DNA of 64,000 bases from Fragum whitleyi (Eukaryota; Mollusca; Bivalvia; Cardiida; Cardiidae). A model generated the notes under the pieces. It saw only the letters and a list, made by a program, of their open reading frames with translations, did no database searches and was not told the origin of the DNA. Both the position numbers and the translations under genes were made by a program. This document shows, one piece after another, positions 22,899 through 34,965 of the stretch. Each line of letters begins with the position of its first letter. Position 1 is the first letter of the stretch. The stretch covers positions 57,279,642-57,343,641 of the forward strand of contig OX411544.1 in the NCBI GenBank assembly GCA_948146395.1. The letters run 5' to 3'.

Positions 22899-23355
22899 AT
22901 CCTTGTCAAGCTGATCCTGAAATGCTCAGGAAGGCAAAGATAAATCTGCCATTACGTGCTGTCTGATCTTAGTCTACATTACCTTTTTTTTCCTTTTAAA
23001 CCCTTGTCATGCTGAGCCCGGAATATTCCTGCTTTGGAAGGAGCTATAGACAAACATCAGCCTGCACATATGTCTACACCACCTGTTTCTCACTTTCAAA
23101 CCAGAATCGTCAATAGATTTAGTTTTCCAAATAAAAATTGACCTCCAGTTTGAACTTTCAGTGCTTTTTGCCCTTTGATTTTGATGAAACTTTTTAGCCA
23201 AAATCTATTCAGCTTGACAAGGGTTAAGCCAGAATAATTTAAAGATGAAAATTTTCGAAAGAAATTAGCTAACCCAAAATTAGTTCATTCAGTGCTGTCA
23301 GCACCTTGATTTAAATACAATTTTCCGACTCCTGTTTCAGCATGACAAGGGTTGA
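22899..23355. mobile_element. Old P1 MITE with a younger P1 MITE nested in it
   Basis: Outer copy: 'ttaatccttgtcaagctga' at 22899 and 'tcagcatgacaagggtt' ending at 23355. Inner copy: TTAA at 22996, CCCTTGTCATGCTGA..., ending 'ttgacaagggttaa' at 23227. The outer halves read continuously ('gctgtctgatcttagtctac' then 'aatttaaagatgaaaatttt') as in other P1 copies, once the inner copy is removed. Confidence 0.7.
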
Positions 23356-23384
23356 GAAGAAGAGGATTTACTATTGATCAAAAA

Positions 23385-23620
23385 CATAACTACCTTTACA
23401 CTCATTACCCAAGTGCATAATAGAAATAAATCCTCATTCAAAAGATTTCTTGATGAAAGATCATAACATCAAAAATACAGCTTTTTAAGCTGAAGTTACG
23501 ATGCTTGATTTTTCATCAATGCTCAAATCACAGAAAAGAAGAGCAAATGGAGGACATTCAACTTTTGTCACATTTTGCCTTTATCCCATATATTCTATGT
23601 TGGTGGTCTTCTGAGTGCCT
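23385..23620. mobile_element. Family C element, diverged
   Basis: Hairpin 'acagctttttaagctgaag', 'gatgaaagatcataacatc' and 'aatgctcaaatcacag' match 7790-8045. Confidence 0.5.
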
Positions 23621-23657
23621 ATAAAAATCCTAGTTACACCTATGTGGATAATAATTT

Positions 23658-24075
23658 GTGACCCGTCACTCAAAAAGGGACCATCTGGGTAACGCGAAAA
23701 GTGTGGACCCTAGTCAGACTGCGCGGACTGCGCAGTCTGACTAGGATTTAAACTGTTTGCCAGTGGACCAGGATTTTCCCTCTATGTTCAAGACTGGGGG
23801 TCATTTTGCCACATTATGACCCCCTTAAACTAGATAAAGAATGTTTGACAATTTTGGGCATTTCATAAAAAGAGAGGGGGGGCAAAGTCAAAGAAACAAG
23901 GGGTCATGGAAAACCCTGCAGTGGACTATTTTCTGAATCTTCAATGTTGATTCTAACTTCCTGTGAAAGAATTTTTGAAACACGACCTCTGGTTGACCTT
24001 TACTGGAACAGATTTTTTTAAAAAAAATTTGTCTTACTCAGTTCCCAGATGATCCCTTTTTGCGTGACGGGTCAC
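23658..24075. mobile_element. MITE-like element with ~32-bp inverted ends, family E
   Basis: Left end GTGACCCGTCAC followed by 'tcaaaaagggaccatctggg'; the right end is the complement with two mismatches. A central palindrome (ctagtcagactgcgc / gcgcagtctgactag, 23712-23746) is present. Partial copies at 35602-35760 and near 57655-57780. No coding capacity; superfamily unknown. Confidence 0.8.
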
Positions 24076-24151
24076 ATTTATTTGTGGAAAATGAGATGCT
24101 TATTTATTCTCCCTAGCCTTGTTTATTTGGACATATCTTATGCTTTGTTGA

Positions 24152-24745
24152 ACAAGAGCGCTGTAAACAGTTCTTAATAGTGAAAAAAATTTTCACTCTT
24201 GTCAAACTGACTGTATGATATTCCTGCTTGCAGGATCCATAGACAAAGATTGGTCAGCACATATGTGTAATCTGATCTTAGTCTATGCCACTTTATTTCC
24301 TCTTAAAAACTGAAGATTTTGAAAATTACATCTTCAAAATAATTATACCGATCCGGAACCACTGCATCCAGTGCTTCAAACACTTTGTTGTTTTAATACA
24401 TATCTATCAAGGAGTGGGTTATGTTAACCCTTGTCATGCTGAATAAAAAATCTTGGCACAAATTCTATTAAAATCAAAGTACCGAAAACACTGGATGCAC
24501 TGAATGTGAGTTACTTCTTATTTGAAAAATTAAAGTTTTAAAACCTTTTTTTTTTTTCTAAAAAAGTGACATCAGGTAGTATATCCTAAGATCAGACTGC
24601 ACATATGTACAGGCTGATCTTTGTCCATACCTCCTAGCAAAGAAGGAATATTCCAGGTTCAGCATGACAAGGGTTAAATTTTGTCATGCCACCAAGGACT
24701 GCATCAGGTCATCACAATAACTGGACTTTTTTTGGTTTCAAAACA
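24152..24745. repeat. Diverged H5 element split by P1 MITEs
   Basis: Start AACAAGAGCGCTGTAAAC at 24152; an end-like 'cacaataactgg...aaaacagctgagataac' at 24706-24745. Between are a degraded P1 copy (about 24200-24423) and the P1 copy 24424-24677. Confidence 0.4.
24424..24677. mobile_element. TTAA-flanked P1 MITE, intact ends
   Basis: TTAA, CCCTTGTCATGCTGAA ... TTCAGCATGACAAGGG, TTAA; the inverted ends are exact over 16 bp. Confidence 0.85.
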
Positions 24746-24904
24746 GCTGAGATAACAAAATAGATGTATTGACTTACATGGTATCCATGTTTCACAGGAC
24801 TTTCATGGTTCTTTATCATCTTTCCTTTAGTTTTTTGTTGGGCCATCAATTAGTGTTTCCTTATCTGTTACTTGAGGCACTAGCTGTATTTTCATCAGTT
24901 GTGT

Positions 24905-25190
24905 ATGGTCAGACTTGAGGGTTCTTGTAGAGATCTGACTCGAGGGTTCATGTAGGGATCTAACTCTAGGGTTGTAGGTATCTGACCTGAGGATTCTTGT
25001 AGGGATCTAACTCAAGGGTTGTAGGGATCTGACTCGAGGGTTCTTGTTGGGATCTGACTTGAGGGTTCTTGTAGGGATCTAACTCAAGGGTTGTAGGGAT
25101 CTGACTTGAGGGTTCTTATTGGGATCAGACTTGAGGGTTCTTGTAGGGATCTTACTCGAGGGTTGTAGAGATCTGACTAGAGGGTTCTCA
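24905..25190. repeat. Minisatellite, 22- and 25-bp units
   Basis: Alternates 'ctgactcgagggttcttg' + 'tagggat' with the shorter 'ctaactcaagggttgtaggg' + 'at'; about 11 units in all. Confidence 0.85.
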
Positions 25191-25516
25191 TATCTGTCCT
25201 ACTTCATTAATTCGAACATCTGTAATTAAACAAACGCAGGTGAATAATTTAATTTTACTTGTGTCCATCAAGATTCATGCATTCTGAATGGCTGTCAAAT
25301 TGGTTTCATTGAGACGATTCAAATGCTTTTCAACAGCACAAGATTTGATAATAAACAACTGCATGTTACAAAATATCTACCCTCAGAGATTTTGCTACAT
25401 TGAGTTTTTTTTTTTACAATGGTCGCTTAATAGAGGTGGTAGAGCGAGCAATATCAACTGTACTTGTCCAAGCTCTAAAGTCCTCCACAAAGTTTGTTAT
25501 TGTGTTCCCTGCTTGT

Positions 25517-25805
25517 TTGATTGATTGAATGATTTATTGAATGGAGTATAATGCCGCTTTCAACATTTTTTCATTTATATCGCGGCGGCTGGAGCACCTA
25601 ACAATGGATTCCTGGTATTTCTCTCACCAGTACAACCACCACATTCTTTCCTAGCCTCTAGCTCCTATCTCACATTGGTCTACGATTATCAACCCATTGG
25701 TGAGAGACAAATAGTCGGAAAGAATGAGTACCGCTGTCGGGGATCAAACCCAGGACCTCTAGATTGACAGTCCGACGCGCTACCAACTGCGCTAAGACGG
25801 AGGCT
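25517..25805 (-). mobile_element. Full-length tRNA-SINE
   Basis: Minus strand: box A TAGCGCAGTTGG, box B GGGTTTGATCCCC, then the shared body and a 'caatcaatcaa' tail at 25517-25530. RNA polymerase III internal promoter elements are recognisable. Resembles tRNA-derived SINE families of bivalves; the exact family was not determined. Confidence 0.85.
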
Positions 25806-25828
25806 GTTCCCTGTTTGAGCTAACCAAC

Positions 25829-25956
25829 CTGTTTTTAAGGTATTTCCACAGTTTGTTATGTCCAGGTGACTCCAGTCTGGTCTCCGACGAATTACAGCAA
25901 TCAGGGTCTTGATATAGAGAAGCATTCATCATAGATCACCTGGCTTAAAACTGTCT
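25829..25956 (-). pseudogene. Degraded duplicate of the candidate exon at 26284-26425
   Basis: Shares 'ccaggtgatctatgatga', 'ccctgattgctgtaat', 'ggagaccagact' and the splice-like borders (acag at the start, CAG/GTTGGT at the end) with 26284-26425. It is 14 nt shorter, which shifts the frame. Family unknown. Confidence 0.35.
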
Positions 25957-26283
25957 CTGTAAAAACAAAAATGCATCACTGAATTGGACTTAGGGGGTCG
26001 GGGGGGGCCTCATCCTATTGAATTTTTATTCAAACAAATAGCTTATCTTTGGGCTTTTCATCAATTCTTGCTAAAGATTTCCTCCAATTAGATGCAGGCA
26101 GTGAAACAAAAAGAGAATATAGAGAATAATATCTAGTGTCTTTATCAATGTTATATGGTAGAAGTTGAGACAATTTTAATGATGAGGCTTTGTTATTTCA
26201 TGAAGGTATGAAACTAGAAATCTAATTAAACTTATGTAAACAAAGGATTTGTGCCAGTGTTTTCCCTGTGAGAGGTAACCAAC

Positions 26284-26425
26284 CTGTTGTTGGGTATATT
26301 CCGATAGTTTGTGTCCAGGTCTGTGACCCAAGTCTGGTCTCTACGGGTTTTCTGTCAGTGATTACAGCAATCAGGGCCTTCATGGAGTTGTACTCATCAT
26401 AGATCACCTGGGCTTTGGACTTCCT
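26284..26425 (-). CDS. Candidate exon of an unidentified gene
   Basis: Between an acceptor-like 'tttttcacag' and a weak donor CAG/GTTGGT. It encodes 47 residues in an open frame, RKSKAQVIYDEYNSMKALI then AVITDRKPVETRLGSQTW and TQTIGIYPTT. Base composition is coding-like, unlike its AT-rich flanks, and a duplicate lies 330 bp downstream. I do not recognise the family and no other exon of the same gene was found. It could instead be a conserved repeat. Confidence 0.35.
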
Positions 26426-26946
26426 CTGTGAAAAATACAACTTGTCACTAAATTACTACCACGGCTGCCATGTGAATGTCATGAGAATAAATTTAAATTA
26501 TTATGAGAGTAAATCCATTTAAAGGGATTTAATCCTTAACCTGGTAGAAAAGCTATTTCAAAATGGATTTTTGCTAAACCATAAGTGTGATCTGTTACAA
26601 AGTTTCATTGTAATTGTAGGAATTCTTATTCATAATCACTGGCAAATATGTGCAAAGAGCTTAACCTTTTACCATACTTTTCAGTTTTTGAAGATTTTAA
26701 GCTCTGAAAAACAATTTGTAAAAGCAGTTTCTTATATGTTTTGTAGCAATTAAACAATAACTTCATAGTTCACAATTATTACCCCCCCCTCCCCCCCCCC
26801 CCCTAAATCTATGGGTTTTTTTTAAATTTCAACAACAAAAAATTGTTGTTTGCTAGTATTTAATTTGGATTTGTGCATTATTTAATCTGGTAATGGGTTT
26901 ACTTACATAACTACTATCAGATTGGCTTCTTTTCAATTCTTCTACA

Positions 26947-27290
26947 ATCCACCAAGGCGAGTCAGCCAGCCACCAAGTTCTGTCATTGTCCACCAAACAT
27001 CAAATCCCGCATTGTTCGTCCACCATCCACCAAGTTGAGTCAGCCAACCACCAAGTTCAGTCATTGTCCACCAAACTCTGCATTGATCGTCCACCATCCA
27101 CCAAAATGAGTCAGCCAACCACCAAGTTCAGTCATTGTCCACCAAACCCCGCATTGTTTGTCCACCATCCACCAAGGTGAGCCAGCCCACAACCAAGTTC
27201 AGTCAATATCCACCAAACACCAAATCCCACATTGATAGTCCACCATCCACCAAGATGAGTCAGCCAACCACCAAGTTAAGGCATTGTCTA
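26947..27290. repeat. Minisatellite, 71/78-bp unit, 4-5 copies
   Basis: 'atccaccaag-tgagtcagcc' starts at 26947, 27025, 27096, 27167 and 27245. The two lengths differ by a 7-bp 'catcaaa' block. Also carries internal 'ccaccaa' repetition. Confidence 0.85.
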
Positions 27291-27399
27291 TTACAAACCT
27301 CCCAATAGCCTAGCTACCGACCATGACCTTCAGTCAGTGCCTTCAAAAGCATCTTACCATGTACTCCATGAACCAGGAAGCTTACCAAGATTTCCCTTA

Positions 27400-29000
27400 A
27401 ACCTTAATTATTCCCGATTCATATAATCCTAACAAAATCACCAATGACAAATTTTGATATATATTTTCACGCTTCCAAGCCTTATTAAATTACTAATATT
27501 ACCACTTAAACTCTTACAATACAACCTGACTTTTAATTGTCTATGATAATTGACATCGCCAAAAATATTTAGAAGAATTTGCTTGAAAACTAGACAATGC
27601 ACACAAGGAAGAATTCATGTTTAGCAGATATAATGATACAAAAGTGGAAAGGGCAAATAATCCACATTAGGCAGGTTTATTAAATTAGTTTTAATTTTTG
27701 CAGGAATCCTATGGTTAACTGATTAATACCAAGCATTAAAAAAAAGAATAAATTTTTAAAAACAAGACAATGCACGCGATGAGAAAGAACTGAGTATTAT
27801 TGGCAGAAATTAGAAAACATAATTAGCAGAAAGGGGATAAATCAATGTTAGGCAGGTTACTTTAATTTCGTTTTCAGATGAATCCTATACATGACTGTCT
27901 TTAAAGGGAGTCATTCAAAACACAATGCAGGTTGGTCAGTATTTATCATCCTCATTTAAATCTTGGCATAATCGCTCTAACAATACAACCAAAGGCATTT
28001 ACTATATAATGGATATCACAGTAATGAATCTTTGTATAGAGGCTGATGTTATAGTAACAAAAGCATGTGAAAATGTGAAAACTTTCCAAGCAATAGCTTA
28101 AGGAATTGACACAGTTGCACAAAAAAATAACCAAAACATTATCCCATTGCCTCCATCCGAGTGAGCGGAATAGCCCCCCTATTCTATGCAAAGTTTAACT
28201 CTTACAATATAACCTTGCAATATAAACTAACTTGTTAACTTTATAATTTACGTCTCTGCGAATTTTGGAATAATTTGCTTGAAAACTAGACAATACACAC
28301 AAGGAAAAACGACAATTTTTGCAGTGATATCAAAATGATAGCAGAAATGTGAATAGTCACATTACTTCAGGAGTTCATGTAATTTGTTCTGATTTATGCA
28401 TGATTCCTATAAATAACTGGGACATTCAAAACAAAATGGGAATTTGTCCATCTGTATACCAAACATTTATAAATTTTTCTTGACATACCATTCATACCCA
28501 TTCAACTTAGCTTATTGGCTTTATAACTGATGTCATCACAAAGATTAAGAACAGTTTCCTAAAACAAGACAATGCACTCACAGGAATAATTAACATAGTT
28601 GGCAGAAATAATGATATAGTAATGGAGAAGGGAAAAAGCCACATTATCATGTTCCTTTGACAATGCCTGTTGGTCAATGCATATACCATAAACTTTTAAA
28701 TCTTATTTGATTGTTATCATGAACTCTTATAATACTGCTGAATATTTAAAATATGCTAAAAGCTAGAAAATGCAGCCAAAGAAAATTAAATGATGTCGGA
28801 AGAAATAAAGAGAAAATTGCGGAAGAGGAAAAATACACATTACCACAGGTTCCTTTAATTTGATAATTTCCATATGAATCCTAATTAATTAATCGAGTCA
28901 ATCAAAACACAATGTTAGCCAACGCGAAATGGACCACCCTTTAAATCTTAGATTTAATGACATAAAGATCTTAACTCTTAAAGAGAATCGATGTATTAGA
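27400..29000. repeat. Irregular diverged tandem array, ~170-280-bp units
   Basis: 'aaaacta/agacaatgcacacaagga' recurs at about 27587, 27759, 28280, 28561 and 28761. It is followed by 'gcagaaat-atgata', 'cacatta' and 'ggttcctttaatttg' blocks. A segment at 28010-28105 resembles the 163-180-bp repeat of 2557-2985. Confidence 0.6.
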
Positions 29001-29685
29001 AGAATAGGAAAAACATTTTTGCGGCTCTTATAGTTCCTTGATTTCAAAATATGTATCAAACACCTAATCGCGTTGTTCCAAACACTTAATAAATCTCATT
29101 GACAAATACAATAATATAATAATATGTGTGTAGTTAACATGATTTTAATGTTAATAAAGGTTAAATTAAATTAATGTTAGTAAAGGAGAGAGAGTTCGAG
29201 AAACATGCAGAGATTAGTGATAATCATTATATACAGACATAGATTACAATAAGAAAATTTAAGTGAAATGGATAAATGTGCATATGCTATTGTTGAAGGG
29301 ATGAGTGTGAAAATTGTATAATTACTACAAGTACTACTACTACCACTACAATCAGTTATAATGACTTTTATTGGGGAGCTTTTAAACGTGATTTGAGAAT
29401 TTGCTACCAAATTTTTAAAATCTTGAAACCTAAATTTTTTATGACTTGCGAAAATTGGTTTGACCCTTGATGTTGGTACTTACAGATGAAAAGGATTTTT
29501 TGGCCAGTGATCAATAGAAGAATGATGTTTGTACCAAAAAGGAAAGAAAGAAAGAAAGAAGGGAAAACGGGAAAAAAGTATCACGAGTGCTCAATGCAAC
29601 AATGTTGTAGTGTCAATAATATCATAAATCTTTGAACATTTAACCTCTATTATGCAGATTTAAAAAAGTCTTAAGGATTAATATT

Positions 29686-30335
29686 GTTAGGCTCTAACTA
29701 AGATGTTTAACATTCATGATAAGGCTCTAATTCATATGTTTATTAATATTGTTAGCAAATATTGTTAGTAAAGCTGGCAGACACATCTAAACTTAAACAT
29801 AACATCTATGATGAGGCTCTTATTAACATGTTTACTAAAGTAATATTGTTAGTAAAGCTGGCAGACACATCTTAACTCTTAACATATAACATTAATGATG
29901 AAGCTCTTATCAACATGTTTATAAATATTAATGTTGTTAGTAAACGCTGGCAGACATGTCTTAACTCTAAACTTAACAATTATGATAAGGCTCTTATTAC
30001 AATGTTTATTAATATTGTTAGTAAGGCTTGCAGACTATATACGAGTAGACAAATACAATCTAATTGGCAAATATAACTATAAACATATAACATTAATGAT
30101 GGGGCCCCAATGCTTATTTATACATAAATATATTGTTATTAGTACATGTGTTAATTTTGTAAGTAAAGCTGCCAGACTATATAGCCAAATACAATCTAAT
30201 TACCAATATAATGACACATAAATCTTAATTTTAAAACACATGACTCAATTATGTGGCTCAAATTAACATGTTTGTTATTGTTAATATTGTTAGTTAAACC
30301 GCCAGACTCGATTGACTAATACAAACGCCTTAGAT
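29686..30335. repeat. Tandem array, ~87-bp unit
   Basis: 'atgtttattaatattgttag' starts at 29736, 29828, 29915 and 30002, each with 'taaagctggcagaca' and 'ataacatta-tgatgaggctc'; later units are stretched and diverged. Confidence 0.75.
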
Positions 30336-31125
30336 AATCATTATTTACAGATATATATTACAATAAGAAAACTGTGTGAAATGGATGTGCACATTCAGGA
30401 CCTACCTATGCATTATGTTGTATAAATGGCGCCACAAAGGATGAGGGATATTGGCAAGCTGGCAGGCAGACTATATAGACATATCGTCAATGGGCGATCA
30501 AAACATCATAACTCCAGCTTTCGAGCTGTAATTAGGAGGCTTTGATTGCCAAAAGGACAATATATTACAATCATAAAGTAGTGTGTAAAATGGAAAACGA
30601 GCACTTACAAGACCTAACTAAGCATCATGTTGTATGAATGGTGTTGTAAAGGACGGGTGCAATAATAGAAGGGTGCTTTGGCCATTGAAGAGATAGTCAT
30701 TAGATGGTAAATGTAGATGATGATTTTGAAAATGTGATACTTTAGCAGAAGAGCAAAAAAAATTTTGTTTGGATTTTAACAATTTGATATTTTCTGTATA
30801 AATTTTACATTAATCTTTTTCATTTGAAACATTTAGATGGGAGTTTGTTAATCTTGATAATCCACTAACCTTACATCTGAACTACCAGTATACCTTACCA
30901 TAACATAAATTATGCAGTTGTGATTTATATACAAATTAATGTTAATACCATTAGTAAAGATAGAAATAGAGAAAATAAGTAAGGTTAATGATTATCAACT
31001 GAACTAAATTACTATTAGAAAACTGTGTGAGAAAAGGATAAATGTGCACATACAGGACCTTATGTAAAGAAATTGTTCTACAGATGCCGCCGTGAATATC
31101 AGAGTAAAATTAGCATAAACAAAAG
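30336..31125. repeat. Dispersed copies of a ~110-bp block
   Basis: 'attacaataagaaaa', 'gtgtgaaatggataaatgtg' and 'cacatacaggacct' recur around 29240-29310, 30355-30420, 30565-30640 and 31005-31065, suggesting a higher-order repeat including the 87-bp array. Confidence 0.5.
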
Positions 31126-31129
31126 TAAG

Positions 31130-32890
31130 ATATCTACGAAAATGAAAAATTTACTTATATCCTTAGAAACATAGAATGCTCTTTTGTGGGAACCTTGATA
31201 AATTGACCAGTAAAGGTATGTTTTTGTGGGTTAGAAAAAACTTATCATAACTACTTAGCCTAAATAATTCACCTACTTATATCAATGAGAACACATAGTG
31301 TGACATTAGACGGAGACCTGTTGCATTGTCCAGTTAAAATATGTAGGAAGGTTGGAATAAATTATCCTAACTTATAAACTTTGATACTTATATCCTGCGG
31401 GAGAATGTGACTTTGATATATCCGCGATGCATTTTCCAGATGAAAAATGTAAAGTTGTCAGAATAAATCATTGAGAGCACTGTCCAATTCATTTACGTAT
31501 ACAGGTTTGAATATATTATCCTAACTTATTAATTTATAACCAAGAGAGCACGTAGAGAGACATTGATTGAAACCTCAATGCATTGTCCATTATTTCTTAG
31601 GTTGAAATAAACTACCCTAACTTATTTCCACAATAACATATAAAAAGACATTGATTCAAAATGAGATGCATTGCCCAATTAAAGAATGTTGAAAGATTGA
31701 AATAAATTGTCCTTGTTGAAAGGTTGAATTAGATTATCCTAACTCAATAACCTATCTCTGTGAGAATATATAGAGAGACATTGATTCAAAATGTGATACA
31801 TTGTCCAGTAAAAATATGTTTGTAGGTTGAAATTAACTACCCTTACTCATTAATTCATTTCTGCAAGAACACAGAGATATGGATTGGAACTGTGGTTCAT
31901 TGTCAAGTTAAAACAATTTGGCAGGTTAGAATATCTAAATTGTCCTAACTACATGTAATTAATTGATATCCACAATAACGCCTAAAGACACATTGATTTG
32001 ATCCTTGGTGTATTGTCCAGCAAAATTAATTTGGCAGGTCGTAATGAATTATCCTTGCTTATCGTTTTATTTCCAAAAGAATTTATTTTATACGAAACAT
32101 TGATTGGAACAGTGATGCATCGTCCTGATAAGATAATTTGGCAGGACAGAAAAAAATATCCTAACTAATTAACTTGTTTCCACATGAATATATACAGAGA
32201 CATCAATTGGAATGGACTGGTAAATTGTCTGGTTTAAATATGTTGGCAGGTAGGACGAGTAAGATTTGAATTGAATATCTGACCTACTCAACTAATTTCC
32301 ATGAGAACACATTGGTCAGAACTGTGATGTATTGTCCAGTTAAAATATGCCGACAGGTAGGAATTAATTATAGTAACTAATTGACTTATATCTGGAAGAA
32401 CACTTACTCTGAAATCGTAAGGAATCACCGTGCATTGTCCACTTTAACAATTTGGCAGGTTGGAAAATAAATTATCCTAACTAAATAACTAACTAATATC
32501 CTCGAGAACAGGAATTTAGACAATGGTATTAATTGTGCTGCATTGTCCAGTTAAAATACAATGGCAGTATGATATAAATTATTGTAACTTATTTAGTTGT
32601 GAAATTGGTTGTAAACCATGACACATAGTCCTTTGAAAATGTGTTGACAGGATGGAATAAATTATTATAACTGATTAAATTTTTTCCACAAGAACAAGTA
32701 GAGATAATGATTGAAACCATTGTGCATTGTCTAGTTAAACTTTGTTGATAGGTTGGAATAAATTATCCCAATGAATTAAATTTTTCCGCGAGAACACTTA
32801 GAGAGACATTGGTTTGAACTGTGATGCATTGTCCAGTTAATATTACTGACAAGTTCAAATAAACCATCCCAACTTACTTTTATCAGCAAT
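31130..32890. repeat. Tandem array, ~105-bp unit, about 16 copies
   Basis: Unit 'cattgtccagttaaaatatg' + 'ttggcaggttggaataaatta' + 'tcctaactta-ttaact-at' + 'ccacaagaacacata-agaga'. Anchors lie near 31326, 31798, 32330, 32432, 32541, 32725 and 32829. Diverged throughout. Confidence 0.8.
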
Positions 32891-33164
32891 CCATTGAAAG
32901 CGTGCCGAGATACGATATGGTATGTGTAAAGAACCTATTTATCTTAATATACTTACAGAGGTCTGCCAGACTTCCGAGCCATTAATGTATGACAAATATA
33001 CCCAATGAATCAGGAAATCATGGTTAGGAGAGTAGGTGGTGTGAAAATACTGACATACCTGTACTGTTGATTGGCTTGACTTACTTACAGGGTCAAAATT
33101 GAAGAAATAAATACCACATTCATTCTACCTGTATGTTGAATGTGACATTGAAAAAAAAGGAAAA

Positions 33165-33290
33165 CCAGCATAAACTGGGGTTTGAACTATCAGGAGTCTG
33201 AGGTCATGGCTAGGAGATTTACCGTGATATAACTGAAAAACTGTTGAAAGTGACGTTGAAACCCCATTCAATGAATTAATAGAACTTGTA
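33165..33290 (+). repeat. SINE remnant
   Basis: 'ggctaggagat', 'gatataactgaaaaactgtt' and 'aaccccattcaatgaatta' match the 3' body of the tRNA-SINE. Confidence 0.5.
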
Positions 33291-34419
33291 ATAATTACAC
33301 TTACTTGGTACCACATCCTATGGAGTTAAGTACAAACAAAAACTTACATCCTCAAAACCTAACTAACAAACCAAGGGTGAATTTGACCTTGATTTTATCA
33401 TCAATTCTTATTTTTGTCCTAACTTATTTCATTGATTATTAACTAAAACAATCTGTAGAAATCCATTTGTACCTATACATTTCTCAAATTGTTTTACCTC
33501 ATTTATGATGAAAGTAAAAGCTGGGCCCAGTTAGCTTATACTTTCATCTATCTGGATTTTTCAATTTAATTATGAAGAAATTAATTTTGAAAAATAATGA
33601 TGATGTTGCCAAAAGAAAAGAGTCTCCTTTATTACCTTTGATTAACAATTACATTTTAAATGACTAATGATTTGATAATTAAGATAAATAAATAAAACTT
33701 AACTTTCAATAGTTGTTGATGTGAACTCCACCATATCTTCTGCCATCCACCATATCTTCTGCCATCCACCATATCTTCTGCCATCTACCACGACCATCCA
33801 GGCTACAAACTGAAACTGTAAAATACAAGGGCAAACCATTAACTATCTGTACACGCAATATAGCAAACATGTTTTCCCCACTCATAAAATATTATTTGAT
33901 ACTTGTCACGATAAAAAGTGAAAAAATAAATATTGAGAATCATGATTTTTATGAATTAAATGCTTGTATCCTGCATTTTCTTCACTAAAACCATGTTTTC
34001 TGATCTCTGATATACTGTAAAGGTTTGGATAATATATCTTTATGATCTTACAAGTACAATTCCAAGATTTGCCTTTAGGTTTTTACCTGAAGTTAAGTTT
34101 ATTGCCAAGTGGCAAATATGGATGAACATTAAATCATAACATAAACAGCTTTTTATAGCTGCAGTCACTGTGTTTTAAGATTTTTCAAATAACAAATGGA
34201 GGAGCGAATTTATCCACATTTGATTTCAGATCTTTTGATCTGGTCATGCAAATGATATCATCGTTTTGTTGTTGTTGTTTTTTAAATGTCGATCTAGACC
34301 CAATTAAAGGAAAATATCCAAACAAAATTACGAACCCTATATCCTGTCATGCAAAAACAAGGAACCTAATATCCGGCGTTCTGGATTGCAAAACACGATG
34401 TAATTCGCTTTGCACATAC
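33291..34419. other. No gene; short 19-bp repeat at 33729-33793
   Basis: AT-rich. 'ccaccatatcttctgccat' occurs three times in a row at 33729-33793. A weak family C match lies at 34125-34210. Confidence 0.5.
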
Positions 34420-34510
34420 ACATGCTTACTTGTAAAGCGGAGTATGATTTGCAAACAGTTTAAATCGTTTCGACATCCTGAACGCAGTGCTGGGCTGGGC
34501 GTTTTACGAC
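34420..34510. repeat. Half copy of palindromic family B
   Basis: 'gtaaagcggagtatgatttg', 'aaacagtttaaatcgtttcg' and 'catcctgaacgcagtgctgg' correspond to the right arm of 45710-45840. Confidence 0.55.
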
Positions 34511-34658
34511 ATTCGGAACATCGCTCGGATTTTCCCGTACACTTGAAAGTGCCCTTTTCCGTAGAATCGACGAGGGTTTCCGCAATCGGGAACCCTCGGC
34601 GATTCTACGGAAAAGACAACTTTCCAGTTTACGGAAAAGTCCGAGCGATGTTCCGAAT
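34511..34658. mobile_element. Large imperfect palindrome (foldback element), 148 bp
   Basis: Arms of ~70 bp: 'attcggaacatcgctcgga' ... 'cttttccgtagaatcg' ... 'gagggtttcc' are mirrored by 'gggaaccctc' ... 'cgattctacggaaaag' ... 'tccgagcgatgttccgaat'. GC-rich relative to flanks. The 142-codon frame at 34246-34674 is a translation of it. Confidence 0.8.
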
Positions 34659-34819
34659 GGTGTTCCCGATGTAGCTGTAATGGAAATGCACGAGTGATGT
34701 TCCGATTAGCTAACGTAATCCGGGGAATTCCGACGGTGACTGTTCTAAGTGCATAACCAGATTATTTCTATTAGGAGGGAAAACCGATTGAAATGTTTCA
34801 ATAATCAATATAATTCTCC

Positions 34820-34965
34820 CCAAAGGTCGAGTAAAATATCGCAACTACAGCCTTAACAAAACTCGATGGCTCAGCATGAAACAGTTTTAACCGTCCCTAT
34901 ATGTTTATAGGGAGTTCCGACCGTTTCGCACTGAGCTATCGAACTGTAGTTACGACATATTGCTA
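34820..34965. mobile_element. Nested foldback element, family I
   Basis: Outer arms 'tatcgcaactacag' / 'ctgtagttacgacata', inner arms 'cgatggctcagcatgaaac' / 'gtttcgcactgagctatcg', innermost 'ccctata' / 'tataggg'. The inner part is related to 41359-41430 and 49555-49610. Confidence 0.7.

Noticed and set aside
34246..34674. 142-codon open frame
   Set aside because: Runs through the foldback element and half of a family B palindrome; the protein is a by-product of the palindrome.
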